A program made the translations under genes and the position numbers. The notes under the pieces were generated by a model. It was not told where the DNA came from and did no database searches. It saw only the letters and a list, made by a program, of their open reading frames with translations. DNA of 64,000 nucleotides. It comes from Streptomyces sp. DH-12 (GTDB lineage: Bacteria; Actinomycetota; Actinomycetes; Streptomycetales; Streptomycetaceae). Of this stretch, positions 40,565 to 49,092 are shown piece after piece; position 1 is the first letter of the stretch; each line of letters opens with the position of its first letter. The stretch spans positions 5,493,001-5,557,000 of the forward strand of contig NZ_PPFB01000001.1 in assembly GCF_002899455.1 (NCBI RefSeq), written 5' to 3'.

Positions 40565-42297
40565 GCATCCTCAACGAACCCAAGGGTGCCGCGGCAGCAG
40601 GGTCCCACTACGAGGACGAACTGCCGGTCAGGCGCCAGAACCGTGGCAGCGTCGTGGTCAAGTGGCTGACCACCACGGACCACAAGACGATCGGCACCAT
40701 GTACCTGGTGACGTCGTTCGTCTTCTTCATCATCGGCGGCGTGATGGCCCTGGTGATGCGCGCCGAGCTGGCCCGCCCGGGCCTGCAGGTCGTGTCGAAC
40801 GAGCAGTTCAACCAGGCGTTCACGATGCACGGCACGATCATGCTGCTGATGTTCGCGACGCCGCTGTTCGCCGGCTTCGCGAACTGGATCATGCCGCTGC
40901 AGATCGGCGCGCCCGACGTGGCGTTCCCGCGGCTGAACATGTTCGCCTACTGGCTCTACTCGCTCGGTTCGCTCATCGCGGTGGGCGGCTTCCTCACCCC
41001 GGACGGCGCCGCCAGCTTCGGCTGGTTCGCCTACTCGCCGCTGTCGGACGCGGTCCGCTCGCCGGGCATGGGCGCCGACCTGTGGATCATGGGCCTCGCC
41101 CTCTCCGGCTTCGGCACCATCCTCGGCGCGGTCAACTTCATCACCACCATCATCTGCATGCGCGCTCCGGGCATGACGATGTTCCGCATGCCGATCTTCA
41201 CCTGGAACGTGCTGCTCACCGGTGTGCTGGTGCTGCTCGCCTTCCCGGTGCTCGCCGCCGCGCTGTTCGCCCTGGAGGCGGACCGCAAGTTCGGGGCGCA
41301 CATCTTCGACTCGACGAACGGCGGAGCGCTGCTCTGGCAGCACCTCTTCTGGTTCTTCGGTCACCCCGAGGTGTACATCATCGCGCTGCCGTTCTTCGGC
41401 ATCGTCTCCGAGATCATCCCGGTGTTCTCCCGCAAGCCGATGTTCGGCTACATGGGCCTCATCGGCGCGACCATCGCGATCGCGGGTCTGTCGGTGACGG
41501 TGTGGGCGCACCACATGTACGTCACGGGCGGTGTGCTGCTGCCGTTCTTCTCCTTCATGACCTTCCTGATCGCGGTCCCGACCGGTGTGAAGTTCTTCAA
41601 CTGGATCGGCACCATGTGGAAGGGCAGCCTGTCCTTCGAGACGCCGATGCTGTGGACGCTGGGCTTCCTCATCACGTTCACCTTCGGCGGTCTGACCGGC
41701 GTCATCCTGGCCTCGCCGCCGCTGGACTTCCACGTCTCCGACTCGTACTTCGTGGTGGCGCACTTCCACTACGTGGTGTTCGGCACCGTGGTGTTCGCGA
41801 TGTTCGCCGGCTTCCACTTCTGGTGGCCGAAGTTCACCGGCAAGATGCTCGACGAGCGGCTCGGCAAGATCACCTTCTGGACGCTGTTCGTCGGCTTCCA
41901 CGGCACCTTCCTGGTCCAGCACTGGCTGGGTGTCGAGGGCATGCCGCGCCGGTACGCGGACTACCTGGCCGCGGACGGCTTCACCGCCCTGAACACGGTC
42001 TCGACGATCGCCTCGTTCCTGCTCGGCATGGCGATGCTGCCGTTCTTCTACAACGTGTGGAAGACCGCCAAGTACGGCAAGCCGGTCGCCGTCGACGACC
42101 CGTGGGGCTACGGCCGCTCGCTGGAGTGGGCCACCTCCTGCCCGCCGCCCCGGCACAACTTCCTCACCCTGCCGCGGATCCGCAGCGAATCCCCGGCGTT
42201 CGACCTGCACCACCCGGAGATCGCCGCGCTCGACGAGCTCGAGAACGCCGGTCACGGTGAGAAGGCCCTCTCCGGCGGCAAGGAGGCCGGCAAGTGA
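40561..42297 (+). CDS. ctaD: cytochrome c oxidase subunit I
   Basis: A 578-residue, twelve-helix heme-copper oxidase subunit. Ligand and channel motifs are present: FTMHGTIMLL (heme a His), WQHLFWFFGHPEVYIIALP (CuB His and the His-Tyr cross-link region), HHMYVTGG (two CuB His), and HFHYVVFGTVVFAMFAGFHFWWPK (heme a3/a His). The proton-channel Glu lies in GHPEVYI. Start GTG 40561 overlaps the ctaC stop, and its own stop overlaps the ctaF start, so the three are translationally coupled. Confidence 0.97.
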   Translation: MSILNEPKGAAAAGSHYEDELPVRRQNRGSVVVKWLTTTDHKTIGTMYLVTSFVFFIIGGVMALVMRAELARPGLQVVSNEQFNQAFTMHGTIMLLMFATPLFAGFANWIMPLQIGAPDVAFPRLNMFAYWLYSLGSLIAVGGFLTPDGAASFGWFAYSPLSDAVRSPGMGADLWIMGLALSGFGTILGAVNFITTIICMRAPGMTMFRMPIFTWNVLLTGVLVLLAFPVLAAALFALEADRKFGAHIFDSTNGGALLWQHLFWFFGHPEVYIIALPFFGIVSEIIPVFSRKPMFGYMGLIGATIAIAGLSVTVWAHHMYVTGGVLLPFFSFMTFLIAVPTGVKFFNWIGTMWKGSLSFETPMLWTLGFLITFTFGGLTGVILASPPLDFHVSDSYFVVAHFHYVVFGTVVFAMFAGFHFWWPKFTGKMLDERLGKITFWTLFVGFHGTFLVQHWLGVEGMPRRYADYLAADGFTALNTVSTIASFLLGMAMLPFFYNVWKTAKYGKPVAVDDPWGYGRSLEWATSCPPPRHNFLTLPRIRSESPAFDLHHPEIAALDELENAGHGEKALSGGKEAGK

Positions 42298-42692
42298 AGA
42301 TCCAGGGCAAGATGTTCATGTGGCTGAGCCTCTTCTTCCTGGCCATCGCCGTGGTCTACGGCGTCTGGTCGAAGGAGCCGGTCGGCACCACCGCCCTCTT
42401 CCTGGCCTTCGGCCTGAGCATCATGGTCGGCTTCTACCTGGGCTTCACGGCCCGGCGGGTCGACGTGGGCGCCCAGGACGACAAGGAGGCGGACGTCGCC
42501 GACGACGCCGGCGAGGTCGGGTTCTTCAGCCCGCACAGCTGGCAGCCGCTGGCCCTGGGCGTGGGCGCCGCCCTGGCCTTCATGGGCGTGGCCATCGGCT
42601 GGTGGCTGATGTACTTCTCCGCTCCGATCCTGCTGATCGGTCTGTGGGGCTGGGTCTTCGAGTACTACCGCGGTGAGAACCGCACCCAGTAG
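42294..42692 (+). CDS. ctaF: cytochrome c oxidase subunit IV, actinobacterial type
   Basis: A 132-residue protein with four hydrophobic segments (MFMWLSLFFLAIAVVYGVWS, TALFLAFGLSIMVGFYLGF, LALGVGAALAFMGVAIGWWL, LMYFSAPILLIGLWGWVFEYY) and an acidic loop between helices 2 and 3. It matches the fourth subunit of actinobacterial aa3 oxidases and overlaps the ctaD stop (GTGA). It ends at a hairpin terminator. Confidence 0.93.
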   Translation: MKIQGKMFMWLSLFFLAIAVVYGVWSKEPVGTTALFLAFGLSIMVGFYLGFTARRVDVGAQDDKEADVADDAGEVGFFSPHSWQPLALGVGAALAFMGVAIGWWLMYFSAPILLIGLWGWVFEYYRGENRTQ

Positions 42693-42701
42693 CACGCCGC
42701 A

Positions 42702-42757
42702 CGGCACCCGGGAGCCCGGACACTCCGTCAGGAGGGTCCGGGCTCCCGCTCGTGCCG
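42702..42757 (+). terminator. terminator of ctaCDF
   Basis: GGGAGCCCGGAC (42710-42721) and GTCCGGGCTCCC (42736-42747) pair exactly; an inner CTCC/GGAG stem caps the hairpin and an outer CGGCAC/GTGCCG pair extends it. Confidence 0.8.
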
Positions 42758-42822
42758 CATCCGCCTCACCCGTTCGGGCCGTCCGGTGAGCCGGGACCGG
42801 CCCGGCTCCCTAACGTGAGGCC

Positions 42823-44109
42823 ATGAGAGACACCGAGTCCCCCCGCACCGGCCTCCGCGGCGCGCGGGCCCGTCTCGCCGGCTGCGCGCTGCTGGTGGCG
42901 GCCCTCGGCGCGGGCGTCACCGGCTGTTCCTCCGACAGCAGCCCGCTGTCCGCCGAGCCGTACGACGCGGCGGACCAGATCTCCTTCAGCGGCTCCCTCG
43001 ACGAGGGCGGGCCCGTCGACCCCGACCAGCCCCTCGAGATCACCGCCGAGGACTCCGACGGGCGCATCACGGACGTCGTCGCGGTGGACGCCGCCGGACG
43101 GCACCTGGCGGGCGAACTGGCCGCCGACGGCAGCCGCTGGCACAGCACGTCCCCGCTGGCCGAGGACGCGCAGTACACGGTCCGCGTGAGCACCGAGGAC
43201 GAGGACGGCAGGCCCGGCCGCGAGGTCGTCGCCTTCACCACGGGCGGGCCCGGCACAGCCAAGCGCCTGGGCGTCACCTTCGGCCCCGGGGCGGGCACGT
43301 ACGGGGTCGGCCAGCCGCTCGTCGCGGAGCTCAGCGAGCCGGTCAGGGACCGGGCGCAGCGGGCCGTCGTGGAACGCGGCCTGCAGGTCGACTCCACGCC
43401 CGCCGTGACCGGCGCCTGGTACTGGGTCGACGACAAGAAGCTCCACTTCCGGCCCGAGGAGTACTGGCCGGCCCACGCCACCGTGCGGGTGCGCAGCAAC
43501 CTGGAGGGCGTCTGGATCGGCGACCGGCTGCGGGGCGGCAGGGCCGAGCCGCTCACCCTCCGCACCGGTGACCGCGTGACAGCCCTCACGGACGCCGCCG
43601 CCCACCGGTTGACGGTCTACAAGAACGGCGAGGAGATCAAGCAGATCCCCGTCACCACCGGCAAGCCCGGCTTCGAGACCCGCAACGGCGTCAAGGTGGT
43701 GCTCGCCAAGGAACGCTTCGTACGCATGCGCAGCACCACCGTCGGCATCGCCGAGGGCTCCGCCGAGTCGTACGACCTGGACGTGCACTTCGCCACCCGG
43801 GTGACCTGGAGCGGCGAGTACGTGCACGCCGCCCCGTGGTCGGTCGGCTCGCAGGGCTACGCCAACGTCAGCCACGGCTGCGTGGGCATGAGCACCGCCG
43901 ACGCCGAGTGGTTCTTCGACACCGTCCGCCAGGGCGACCTCGTCGAGGTCGTGAACTCGGACGGCGACACGATGGAACCGTTCGGCAACGGCTTCGGCGA
44001 CTGGAACCTGGACTGGGACAGGTGGCGCGAGGGCAGCGCCCTCACGGGCGGCGGGAAGACCCCCGGCACCGCCCGGGAGGCGGCCCGGCTGCGGCCGGCG
44101 GCCGTGTGA
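42823..44109 (+). CDS. L,D-transpeptidase lipoprotein (YkuD domain, Ig-like domains)
   Basis: A 428-residue cell-wall cross-linking enzyme. The signal ends in a lipobox (GVTGC, Cys35). Residues 60-265 form Ig-like domains as in mycobacterial LdtMt2-type enzymes (the second begins around LGVTFGPGAGTYGVGQPLV). The YkuD domain starts near 270 (HRLTVYKNGEEIKQIPVTTG) with the catalytic motif NVSHGCVGMS, His351 and Cys353, and the earlier His in EYVHAAPW. It makes 3-3 cross-links in peptidoglycan. Start ATG 42823. It sits between the two cytochrome oxidase operons but has its own promoter space, and converges with a receiver-domain gene. Confidence 0.93.
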   Translation: MRDTESPRTGLRGARARLAGCALLVAALGAGVTGCSSDSSPLSAEPYDAADQISFSGSLDEGGPVDPDQPLEITAEDSDGRITDVVAVDAAGRHLAGELAADGSRWHSTSPLAEDAQYTVRVSTEDEDGRPGREVVAFTTGGPGTAKRLGVTFGPGAGTYGVGQPLVAELSEPVRDRAQRAVVERGLQVDSTPAVTGAWYWVDDKKLHFRPEEYWPAHATVRVRSNLEGVWIGDRLRGGRAEPLTLRTGDRVTALTDAAAHRLTVYKNGEEIKQIPVTTGKPGFETRNGVKVVLAKERFVRMRSTTVGIAEGSAESYDLDVHFATRVTWSGEYVHAAPWSVGSQGYANVSHGCVGMSTADAEWFFDTVRQGDLVEVVNSDGDTMEPFGNGFGDWNLDWDRWREGSALTGGGKTPGTAREAARLRPAAV

Positions 44110-44135
44110 GCCCGCACGGGCCGCCGCGGGAGCTC

Positions 44136-44537
44136 CTAGGCGCCCGCCAGCGCCTTCCGGCGCAGCAGCGAGGCCAGGGCGGAGGCGAACTCCACCGGCT
44201 CCACCGGGTGCGTCACCGCGGCCTCCGCGCGGCTCCAGGTCGCCAGCCAGGCGTCCTGCGGCCGTCCGATCAGCAGCAGCACCGGCGGGCAGTCGAAGAT
44301 CTCGTCCTTGATCTGCCGGCACACGCCCATGCCGCCCATCGGCACGGCCTCGCCGTCCAGCACGCACACGTCGATGCCGCCCCGGTCCAGCTCCTTGAGC
44401 ACGGCCGCCGGCGTCGCGCACTCGACGAACTCCACGAGGGGCACGTCCGGTGCCGGCCGCCGCCCGGTGGCGAGCCGCACCTGCTCCCGGGTGTTGGCGT
44501 CGTCGCTGTAGACCAGCACCGTGGCGGTCGCCTGCAT
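44136..44537 (-). CDS. stand-alone atypical receiver-domain protein
   Basis: A 133-residue protein that consists only of a CheY-like receiver fold. The acidic pocket (YSDDA, Asp12/Asp13) and the candidate phosphoacceptor Asp61 (VCVLDGEAVP) are kept, but the switch Ser/Thr position holds Ile (VLLLIGRP, about residue 90) and the invariant Lys of the K-P motif is His110 (VTHPVEP). There is no output domain. Such receivers usually act without normal phosphorylation. Start ATG 44537 follows GGAGG with a perfect spacer. It is divergent from ctaE across 214 bp, so the two promoters share a region; a role in oxidase control is conceivable but unsupported. Confidence 0.82.
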   Translation of the reverse strand: MQATATVLVYSDDANTREQVRLATGRRPAPDVPLVEFVECATPAAVLKELDRGGIDVCVLDGEAVPMGGMGVCRQIKDEIFDCPPVLLLIGRPQDAWLATWSRAEAAVTHPVEPVEFASALASLLRRKALAGA

Positions 44538-44735
44538 TGTTCCTCCACGCGTAAGAGAGAGGGCACGGCTCTGTCGGGAACTTCGGGTACCGATGGCGCG
44601 GATGCTACCCCCTCGGACCGCCTGTCAACACTGTTCGGACACGGCTTCGAAGGGGGCTCCCATGGGCCATACGGGCAGTCCAGGAGGGGCGAACACACCG
44701 AACGGCACCCCCGGGAGTGAGGGCGGGATAAGCGA

Positions 44736-44754
44736 CCGACATAATGTCGGCGTG
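44736..44754 (+). promoter_or_regulatory. ctaE promoter: palindrome over the -10, probable leaderless start
   Basis: CCGACAT-A-ATGTCGG (44736-44750) is a perfect 15-bp palindrome. Its centre contains CATAAT (44740-44745), a near-consensus -10 box. The GTG start at 44752 lies where transcription should begin, and no ribosome binding site precedes it, so the mRNA is probably leaderless. A protein bound to the palindrome would block RNA polymerase directly. Confidence 0.55.
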
Positions 44755-45363
44755 GCGACAGCAACGACAGTAGACACCGGGCACGCGCACCCGTCGGTCA
44801 ACCGACCGAACCTCACCAGCGTCGGAACCATCATCTGGCTGAGTTCCGAGCTGATGTTCTTCGCGGCCCTCTTCGCGATGTACTTCACCCTGCGATCGGT
44901 GACCGGACCCGAGTTCTGGTCGGAGAAGGCCGACCTGCTGAACTTCCCGTTCTCGGCGACGAACACCACGATCCTGGTGCTCTCCTCGCTCACCTGCCAG
45001 CTCGGCGTCTTCGCCGCCGAGCGCGGTGACGTGAAGAAGCTCCGGATGTGGTTCATCGTCACCTTCATCATGGGGGCGGTGTTCATCGGCGGCCAGGTCC
45101 TCGAGTACACCGAGCTGGTCAAGCACGGGGGCCTGTCCCTCTCCTCCGACCCGTACGGCTCGGCCTTCTACCTGACCACCGGCTTCCACGGCCTGCACGT
45201 GACGGGCGGCCTGATCGCCTTCCTGCTGGTCCTGGGCCGGACCTACGCGGCCCGGAGGTTCACCCACGAACAGGCGACCGCGGCCATCGTCGTGTCCTAC
45301 TACTGGCACTTCGTCGATGTCGTCTGGATCGGCCTCTTCGCCACGATCTACATGATCAAGTAG
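44752..45363 (+). CDS. ctaE: cytochrome c oxidase subunit III
   Basis: A 203-residue five-helix subunit, short like other actinobacterial CtaE proteins. Hydrophobic segments begin TSVGTIIWLSSELMFFAALFAMYF and the family motifs are FYLTTGFHGLHVTGGLIAF and VVSYYWHFVDVVWIGLFATIY. It stabilises subunit I and the proton uptake path. Start GTG 44752 (VATATTVDTGHAHPS) is chosen from the family N-terminus and because a -10 box places the transcript start there. It is the first gene of ctaE-qcrC-qcrA-qcrB. Confidence 0.94.
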   Translation: MATATTVDTGHAHPSVNRPNLTSVGTIIWLSSELMFFAALFAMYFTLRSVTGPEFWSEKADLLNFPFSATNTTILVLSSLTCQLGVFAAERGDVKKLRMWFIVTFIMGAVFIGGQVLEYTELVKHGGLSLSSDPYGSAFYLTTGFHGLHVTGGLIAFLLVLGRTYAARRFTHEQATAAIVVSYYWHFVDVVWIGLFATIYMIK

Positions 45364-45442
45364 GCGGGCCCTCATCCGCGCGCTGGACACAGCGCACCCA
45401 ACAGAAGCATCGACGCAGAAGATCCTGACACCGGGGTAATCC

Positions 45443-46255
45443 GTGAAAAAGCTCTCCGCACGACGACGCCATCCGCTGGCGGCGCTCGTCGTCCTACTCC
45501 TCGCGCTGGCATGCACCGGGGGGCTGTACGCCGTGTTCGCACCCGCGGACAAGGCGCAGGCCGACGAAACCGCCCAGTCCCTCACCATCGAGGAGGGCAA
45601 GAAGCTTTACACCGTCGGCTGCGCGAGCTGCCACGGCACCGGCGGTCAGGGCACCACCGACGGCCCGAGCCTGGTGGGCGTGGGCGCCGCGGCGGTCGAC
45701 TTCCAGGTGGCCACCGGCCGTATGCCTGCCTCGACCTCCCAGACCGCGCAGGTCCCGCGCAAGAGGAACATCTACACCCAGGCCGAGATCGACCAGCTGG
45801 CGGCGTACATCGCCTCCCTGGGCGCCGGCCCGGCCATCCCGACCGAGGAGCAGTACGGCCCCGAGGGCGCCGACGCCGCCGAGGGCGGGGAGCTGTTCCG
45901 CAACAACTGCGCGCAGTGCCACAACTTCACCGGCAAGGGCGGTGCGCTCACGCACGGCAAGTACGCCCCCAGCCTGGAGGGCGTCGACCCCAAGCACATC
46001 TACGAGGCCATGCTGACCGGCCCGCAGAACATGCCCTCCTTCCCCGACAGCGTGCTGTCGGAGCAGAACAAGAAGGACATCATCGCGTACCTCGACGAGG
46101 TCAACAGCGATGACACCGAGAGCTACGGCGGGCTGGCGCTGGGCGGTCTCGGTCCCGTCGTCGAGGGTCTGTTCGCGTGGATCTTCGGACTCGGGGCGCT
46201 GATCGCGGTCGCCGTCTGGGTCGCCGCTCGGACCGCAAAGGCCAAGAAGTCATGA
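45443..46255 (+). CDS. qcrC: cytochrome bc1 (bcc) complex diheme cytochrome c subunit
   Basis: A 270-residue membrane protein with a signal or N-terminal helix (PLAALVVLLLALACTGGLYAVF), two c-type heme sites CASCH (residues 60-64) and CAQCH (156-160), each followed by its Met region (GRMPAS; NMPSFPD), and a C-terminal anchor helix (GLFAWIFGLGALIAVAVWVAA). It passes electrons from the Rieske protein straight to the CuA site of CtaC, replacing a soluble cytochrome c. Start GTG 45443 follows GGGG. Its stop overlaps the qcrA start as ATGA. Confidence 0.96.
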   Translation: MKKLSARRRHPLAALVVLLLALACTGGLYAVFAPADKAQADETAQSLTIEEGKKLYTVGCASCHGTGGQGTTDGPSLVGVGAAAVDFQVATGRMPASTSQTAQVPRKRNIYTQAEIDQLAAYIASLGAGPAIPTEEQYGPEGADAAEGGELFRNNCAQCHNFTGKGGALTHGKYAPSLEGVDPKHIYEAMLTGPQNMPSFPDSVLSEQNKKDIIAYLDEVNSDDTESYGGLALGGLGPVVEGLFAWIFGLGALIAVAVWVAARTAKAKKS

Positions 46256-47310
46256 GTAGCCAAGACATTCCCGAAGAGAACCTGCCCGCAGCGCAGGACA
46301 CCGGCCCCGGCCGGGTGAAGCTCGCGGACGAGCAGAACCCGTTCGCCGACCCGGGCCTGCCGCCGCACGAGCCGCGGATCCAGGACATCGACGAGCGGGC
46401 CGCCAAGCGGTCCGAGCGCACGGTCGCCCTGCTGTTCACGGTGTCGATGCTGGCCACCATCGGCTTCATCGTCTCGTACGTGGCCATCCCGATCGACAAG
46501 ACGGTCTACATCTGGACGCTCGGCCACATCAGCGCGATGAACTTCGCGCTGGGCATGACGCTCGGCACCGCCCTGTTCTGCATCGGCGCCGGCGCGGTCC
46601 ACTGGGCCCGCACGCTGATGTCGGACCACGAGCTCGCCGACGAGCGTCACCCGGTCGAGGCGGCCCCCGAGGTCCGCGCGAAGGTCATGGACGACTTCCG
46701 CCAGGGCGCCAAGGAGTCGGCGCTCGGCCGCCGGAAGCTGATCCGCAACACCATGTTCGGCGCGCTGGCCCTGTTCCCGCTCTCCGGCGTGATGCTGCTG
46801 CGCGACCTCGGGCCGCTGCCCGGGACGAAGCTGCGCCACACCCTGTGGTCCAAGGGCAAGCTGCTCGTCAACGTGAACACCAACGAGCCGATGCGCCCGT
46901 CGGACCTGATCGTGGGTTCGCTGACCTTCGCCAAGCCCGAGGGCCTGGACGAGCACGACCACGGTTTCCAGAACGAGATCGCCAAGGCCGCCCTGATGCT
47001 GGTCCGGATCGAGCCGGAGGACATCAAGGACAAGCGCACGCTCGAGTGGTCGCACGAGGGCATCCTCGCGTACTCGAAGATCTGCACCCACGTCGGTTGC
47101 CCGGTCTCCCTGTACGAGCAGCAGACGCACCACGCCCTGTGCCCCTGCCACCAGTCCACCTTCGATCTTGCCGACGGCGCCAAGGTGATCTTCGGTCCTG
47201 CCGGTCACCCGCTGCCGCAGCTGCGCATCGGCGTGAACGACGAGGGTTACCTCGAAGCGCTCGGCGACTTCGAAGAGCCCGTCGGCCCTGCTTTCTGGGA
47301 GCGCGGATGA
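46252..47310 (+). CDS. qcrA: cytochrome bc1 (bcc) complex Rieske iron-sulfur subunit
   Basis: A 352-residue protein with the actinobacterial layout of three membrane helices (around residues 60-80, 98-118 and 165-185) and a C-terminal Rieske domain. The 2Fe-2S ligands are CTHVGCP and CPCHQSTFDL, with the following FGPAGHPLPQL. A long cytoplasmic N-terminus is typical. Start ATG 46252 overlaps the qcrC stop, and the stop overlaps the qcrB start, so the three qcr genes are coupled. Confidence 0.96.
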   Translation: MSSQDIPEENLPAAQDTGPGRVKLADEQNPFADPGLPPHEPRIQDIDERAAKRSERTVALLFTVSMLATIGFIVSYVAIPIDKTVYIWTLGHISAMNFALGMTLGTALFCIGAGAVHWARTLMSDHELADERHPVEAAPEVRAKVMDDFRQGAKESALGRRKLIRNTMFGALALFPLSGVMLLRDLGPLPGTKLRHTLWSKGKLLVNVNTNEPMRPSDLIVGSLTFAKPEGLDEHDHGFQNEIAKAALMLVRIEPEDIKDKRTLEWSHEGILAYSKICTHVGCPVSLYEQQTHHALCPCHQSTFDLADGAKVIFGPAGHPLPQLRIGVNDEGYLEALGDFEEPVGPAFWERG

Positions 47311-48944
47311 GTACTACGACCAGCACCGAGTCCCGCTCGCGCGGGAAGGCACCGGCCGGTGAGCGGGTCGCCGACTGGGCCGACGGCCGGCTGGGGATCT
47401 ACTCCCTGGCCAAGGCCAACATGCGCAAGATCTTCCCCGACCACTGGTCGTTCATGCTGGGTGAGATCTGCCTGTACAGCTTCATCATCATCATCCTCAC
47501 GGGTGTGTACCTGACGCTGTTCTTCCACCCGGCGATGAACGAGGTGGAGTACCACGGCAGTTACGTCCCGCTGCAGGGCCAGCTGATGAGTGAGGCCTAC
47601 AAGTCGACGCTGGACATCAGCTTCGACGTCCGTGGCGGCCTGCTCATCCGGCAGATCCACCACTGGGCCGCGCTGATCTTCGTGGCCGGCATGTTCGTGC
47701 ACATGATGCGCGTGTTCTTCACCGGCGCGTTCCGCAAGCCGCGTGAGATCAACTGGCTGTTCGGCTTCCTGCTGCTCGTCCTCGGCATGTTCACCGGTTT
47801 CACCGGCTACTCGCTCCCGGACGACCTGCTCTCGGGCACCGGTATGCGCTTCATGCAGGGCGCGGTCCTGTCCGTGCCGGTCGTCGGCACGTACCTCGCG
47901 TTCTTCCTCTTCGGCGGCGAGTTCCCCGGCGACGACTTCGTCGCCCGGTTCTTCTCGATCCACGTCCTGCTGCTGCCGGGCATCATGCTCGGCCTCGTGG
48001 TGGCGCACCTGATCCTGGTCTTCTACCACAAGCACACGCAGTTCGCGGGCCCCGGAAAGACCAACAAGAACGTCGTCGGCATGCCGCTGCTGCCGGTGTA
48101 CATGGCCAAGGCCGGAGGCTTCTTCTTCCTGGTCTTCGGTGTGATCGCCGCGATCGCCGCGATCGCCACGGTCAACCCGATCTGGTCCATCGGCCCCTAC
48201 CGGCCGGACATGGTCTCCACCGGCGCCCAGCCGGACTGGTACATGGGCTTCTCCGAGGGCCTGGTCCGCATCATGCCGGGCTGGGAGATCAACTTCTGGG
48301 GTCACACGCTCGCCCTGGGCGTGTTCATCCCGCTGATGGTCTTCCCGCTGGTCCTGGCGGCCATCGCGGTGTACCCGTTCATCGAGTCCTGGGTCACCGG
48401 CGACAAGCGCGAGCACCACATCCTGGACCGCCCGCGCAACGCCCCGACCCGCACCGCGTTCGGTGTCGCCTGGATGACGCTGTACTTCGTCCTCCTCGTC
48501 GGCGGCGGCAACGACATCTGGGCCACGCACTTCCACCTGTCGATCAACGCCATCACCTGGTTCGTCCGGATCGCGTTCTTCGTCGCCCCGGTCGTGGCGT
48601 TCATCGTCACCAAGCGGATCTGCCTCGGCCTGCAGCGCCGGGACAAGGAGAAGGTGCTGCACGGCCGCGAGTCGGGCATCATCAAGCGCCTGCCGCACGG
48701 TGAGTTCGTCGAGGTCCACGAGCCGCTCAGCCAGGAGCAGCTCTACACCCTCACCGCGCACGAGCAGCCCAAGCCGCTCGAGATCGGCCCCGAGGTCGAC
48801 GAGAACGGCGTCCGCCGCAAGGTGAAGGCCACCGAGAAGCTGCGCGCGAAGCTCAGCAAGGGCTTCTACGGCGAGGAGTCGCAGGTTCCGAAGCCGACCG
48901 TCGAGGAGTACAAGGAGATCACGAGCGGCCACGGCCACCACTGA
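47307..48944 (+). CDS. qcrB: cytochrome bc1 (bcc) complex cytochrome b subunit
   Basis: A 545-residue di-heme b subunit. Heme-binding His pairs sit in the helices LIRQIHHWAALIFVAGMFVHMMRVFF and FFSIHVLLLPGIMLGLVVAHLILVFYHKH, with the Qo-site region following (PDWYMGFSEG, the PEWY-type motif). The C-terminal 120 residues are a hydrophilic extension (LHGRESGIIKRLPHGEFVEVHEPL...) typical of actinobacterial QcrB. Start ATG 47307 overlaps the qcrA stop. The operon ends at a perfect hairpin. Confidence 0.97.
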   Translation: MSTTTSTESRSRGKAPAGERVADWADGRLGIYSLAKANMRKIFPDHWSFMLGEICLYSFIIIILTGVYLTLFFHPAMNEVEYHGSYVPLQGQLMSEAYKSTLDISFDVRGGLLIRQIHHWAALIFVAGMFVHMMRVFFTGAFRKPREINWLFGFLLLVLGMFTGFTGYSLPDDLLSGTGMRFMQGAVLSVPVVGTYLAFFLFGGEFPGDDFVARFFSIHVLLLPGIMLGLVVAHLILVFYHKHTQFAGPGKTNKNVVGMPLLPVYMAKAGGFFFLVFGVIAAIAAIATVNPIWSIGPYRPDMVSTGAQPDWYMGFSEGLVRIMPGWEINFWGHTLALGVFIPLMVFPLVLAAIAVYPFIESWVTGDKREHHILDRPRNAPTRTAFGVAWMTLYFVLLVGGGNDIWATHFHLSINAITWFVRIAFFVAPVVAFIVTKRICLGLQRRDKEKVLHGRESGIIKRLPHGEFVEVHEPLSQEQLYTLTAHEQPKPLEIGPEVDENGVRRKVKATEKLRAKLSKGFYGEESQVPKPTVEEYKEITSGHGHH

Positions 48945-48975
48945 TCCTCCGAGCTCCACACGTCGCCACACGACA

Positions 48976-49016
48976 GCGAAGGGCCCCCGTCCGTTCTGCG
49001 GACGGGGGCCCTTCGC
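48976..49016 (+). terminator. perfect 18-bp hairpin terminator after qcrB
   Basis: GCGAAGGGCCCCCGTCCG (48976-48993) pairs exactly with 48999-49016 around TTCTG. It lies 32 bp after the qcrB stop and just before the trpD promoter, where TAGGGT at 49033-49038 could be a -10. Confidence 0.88.
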
Positions 49017-49092
49017 CGTGCCCGGAGCTGGATAGGGTGGGTGCGGGATCCGTCCGGTCCCCAGGCACCCGCTACGACCGTCAGGAGCGACC

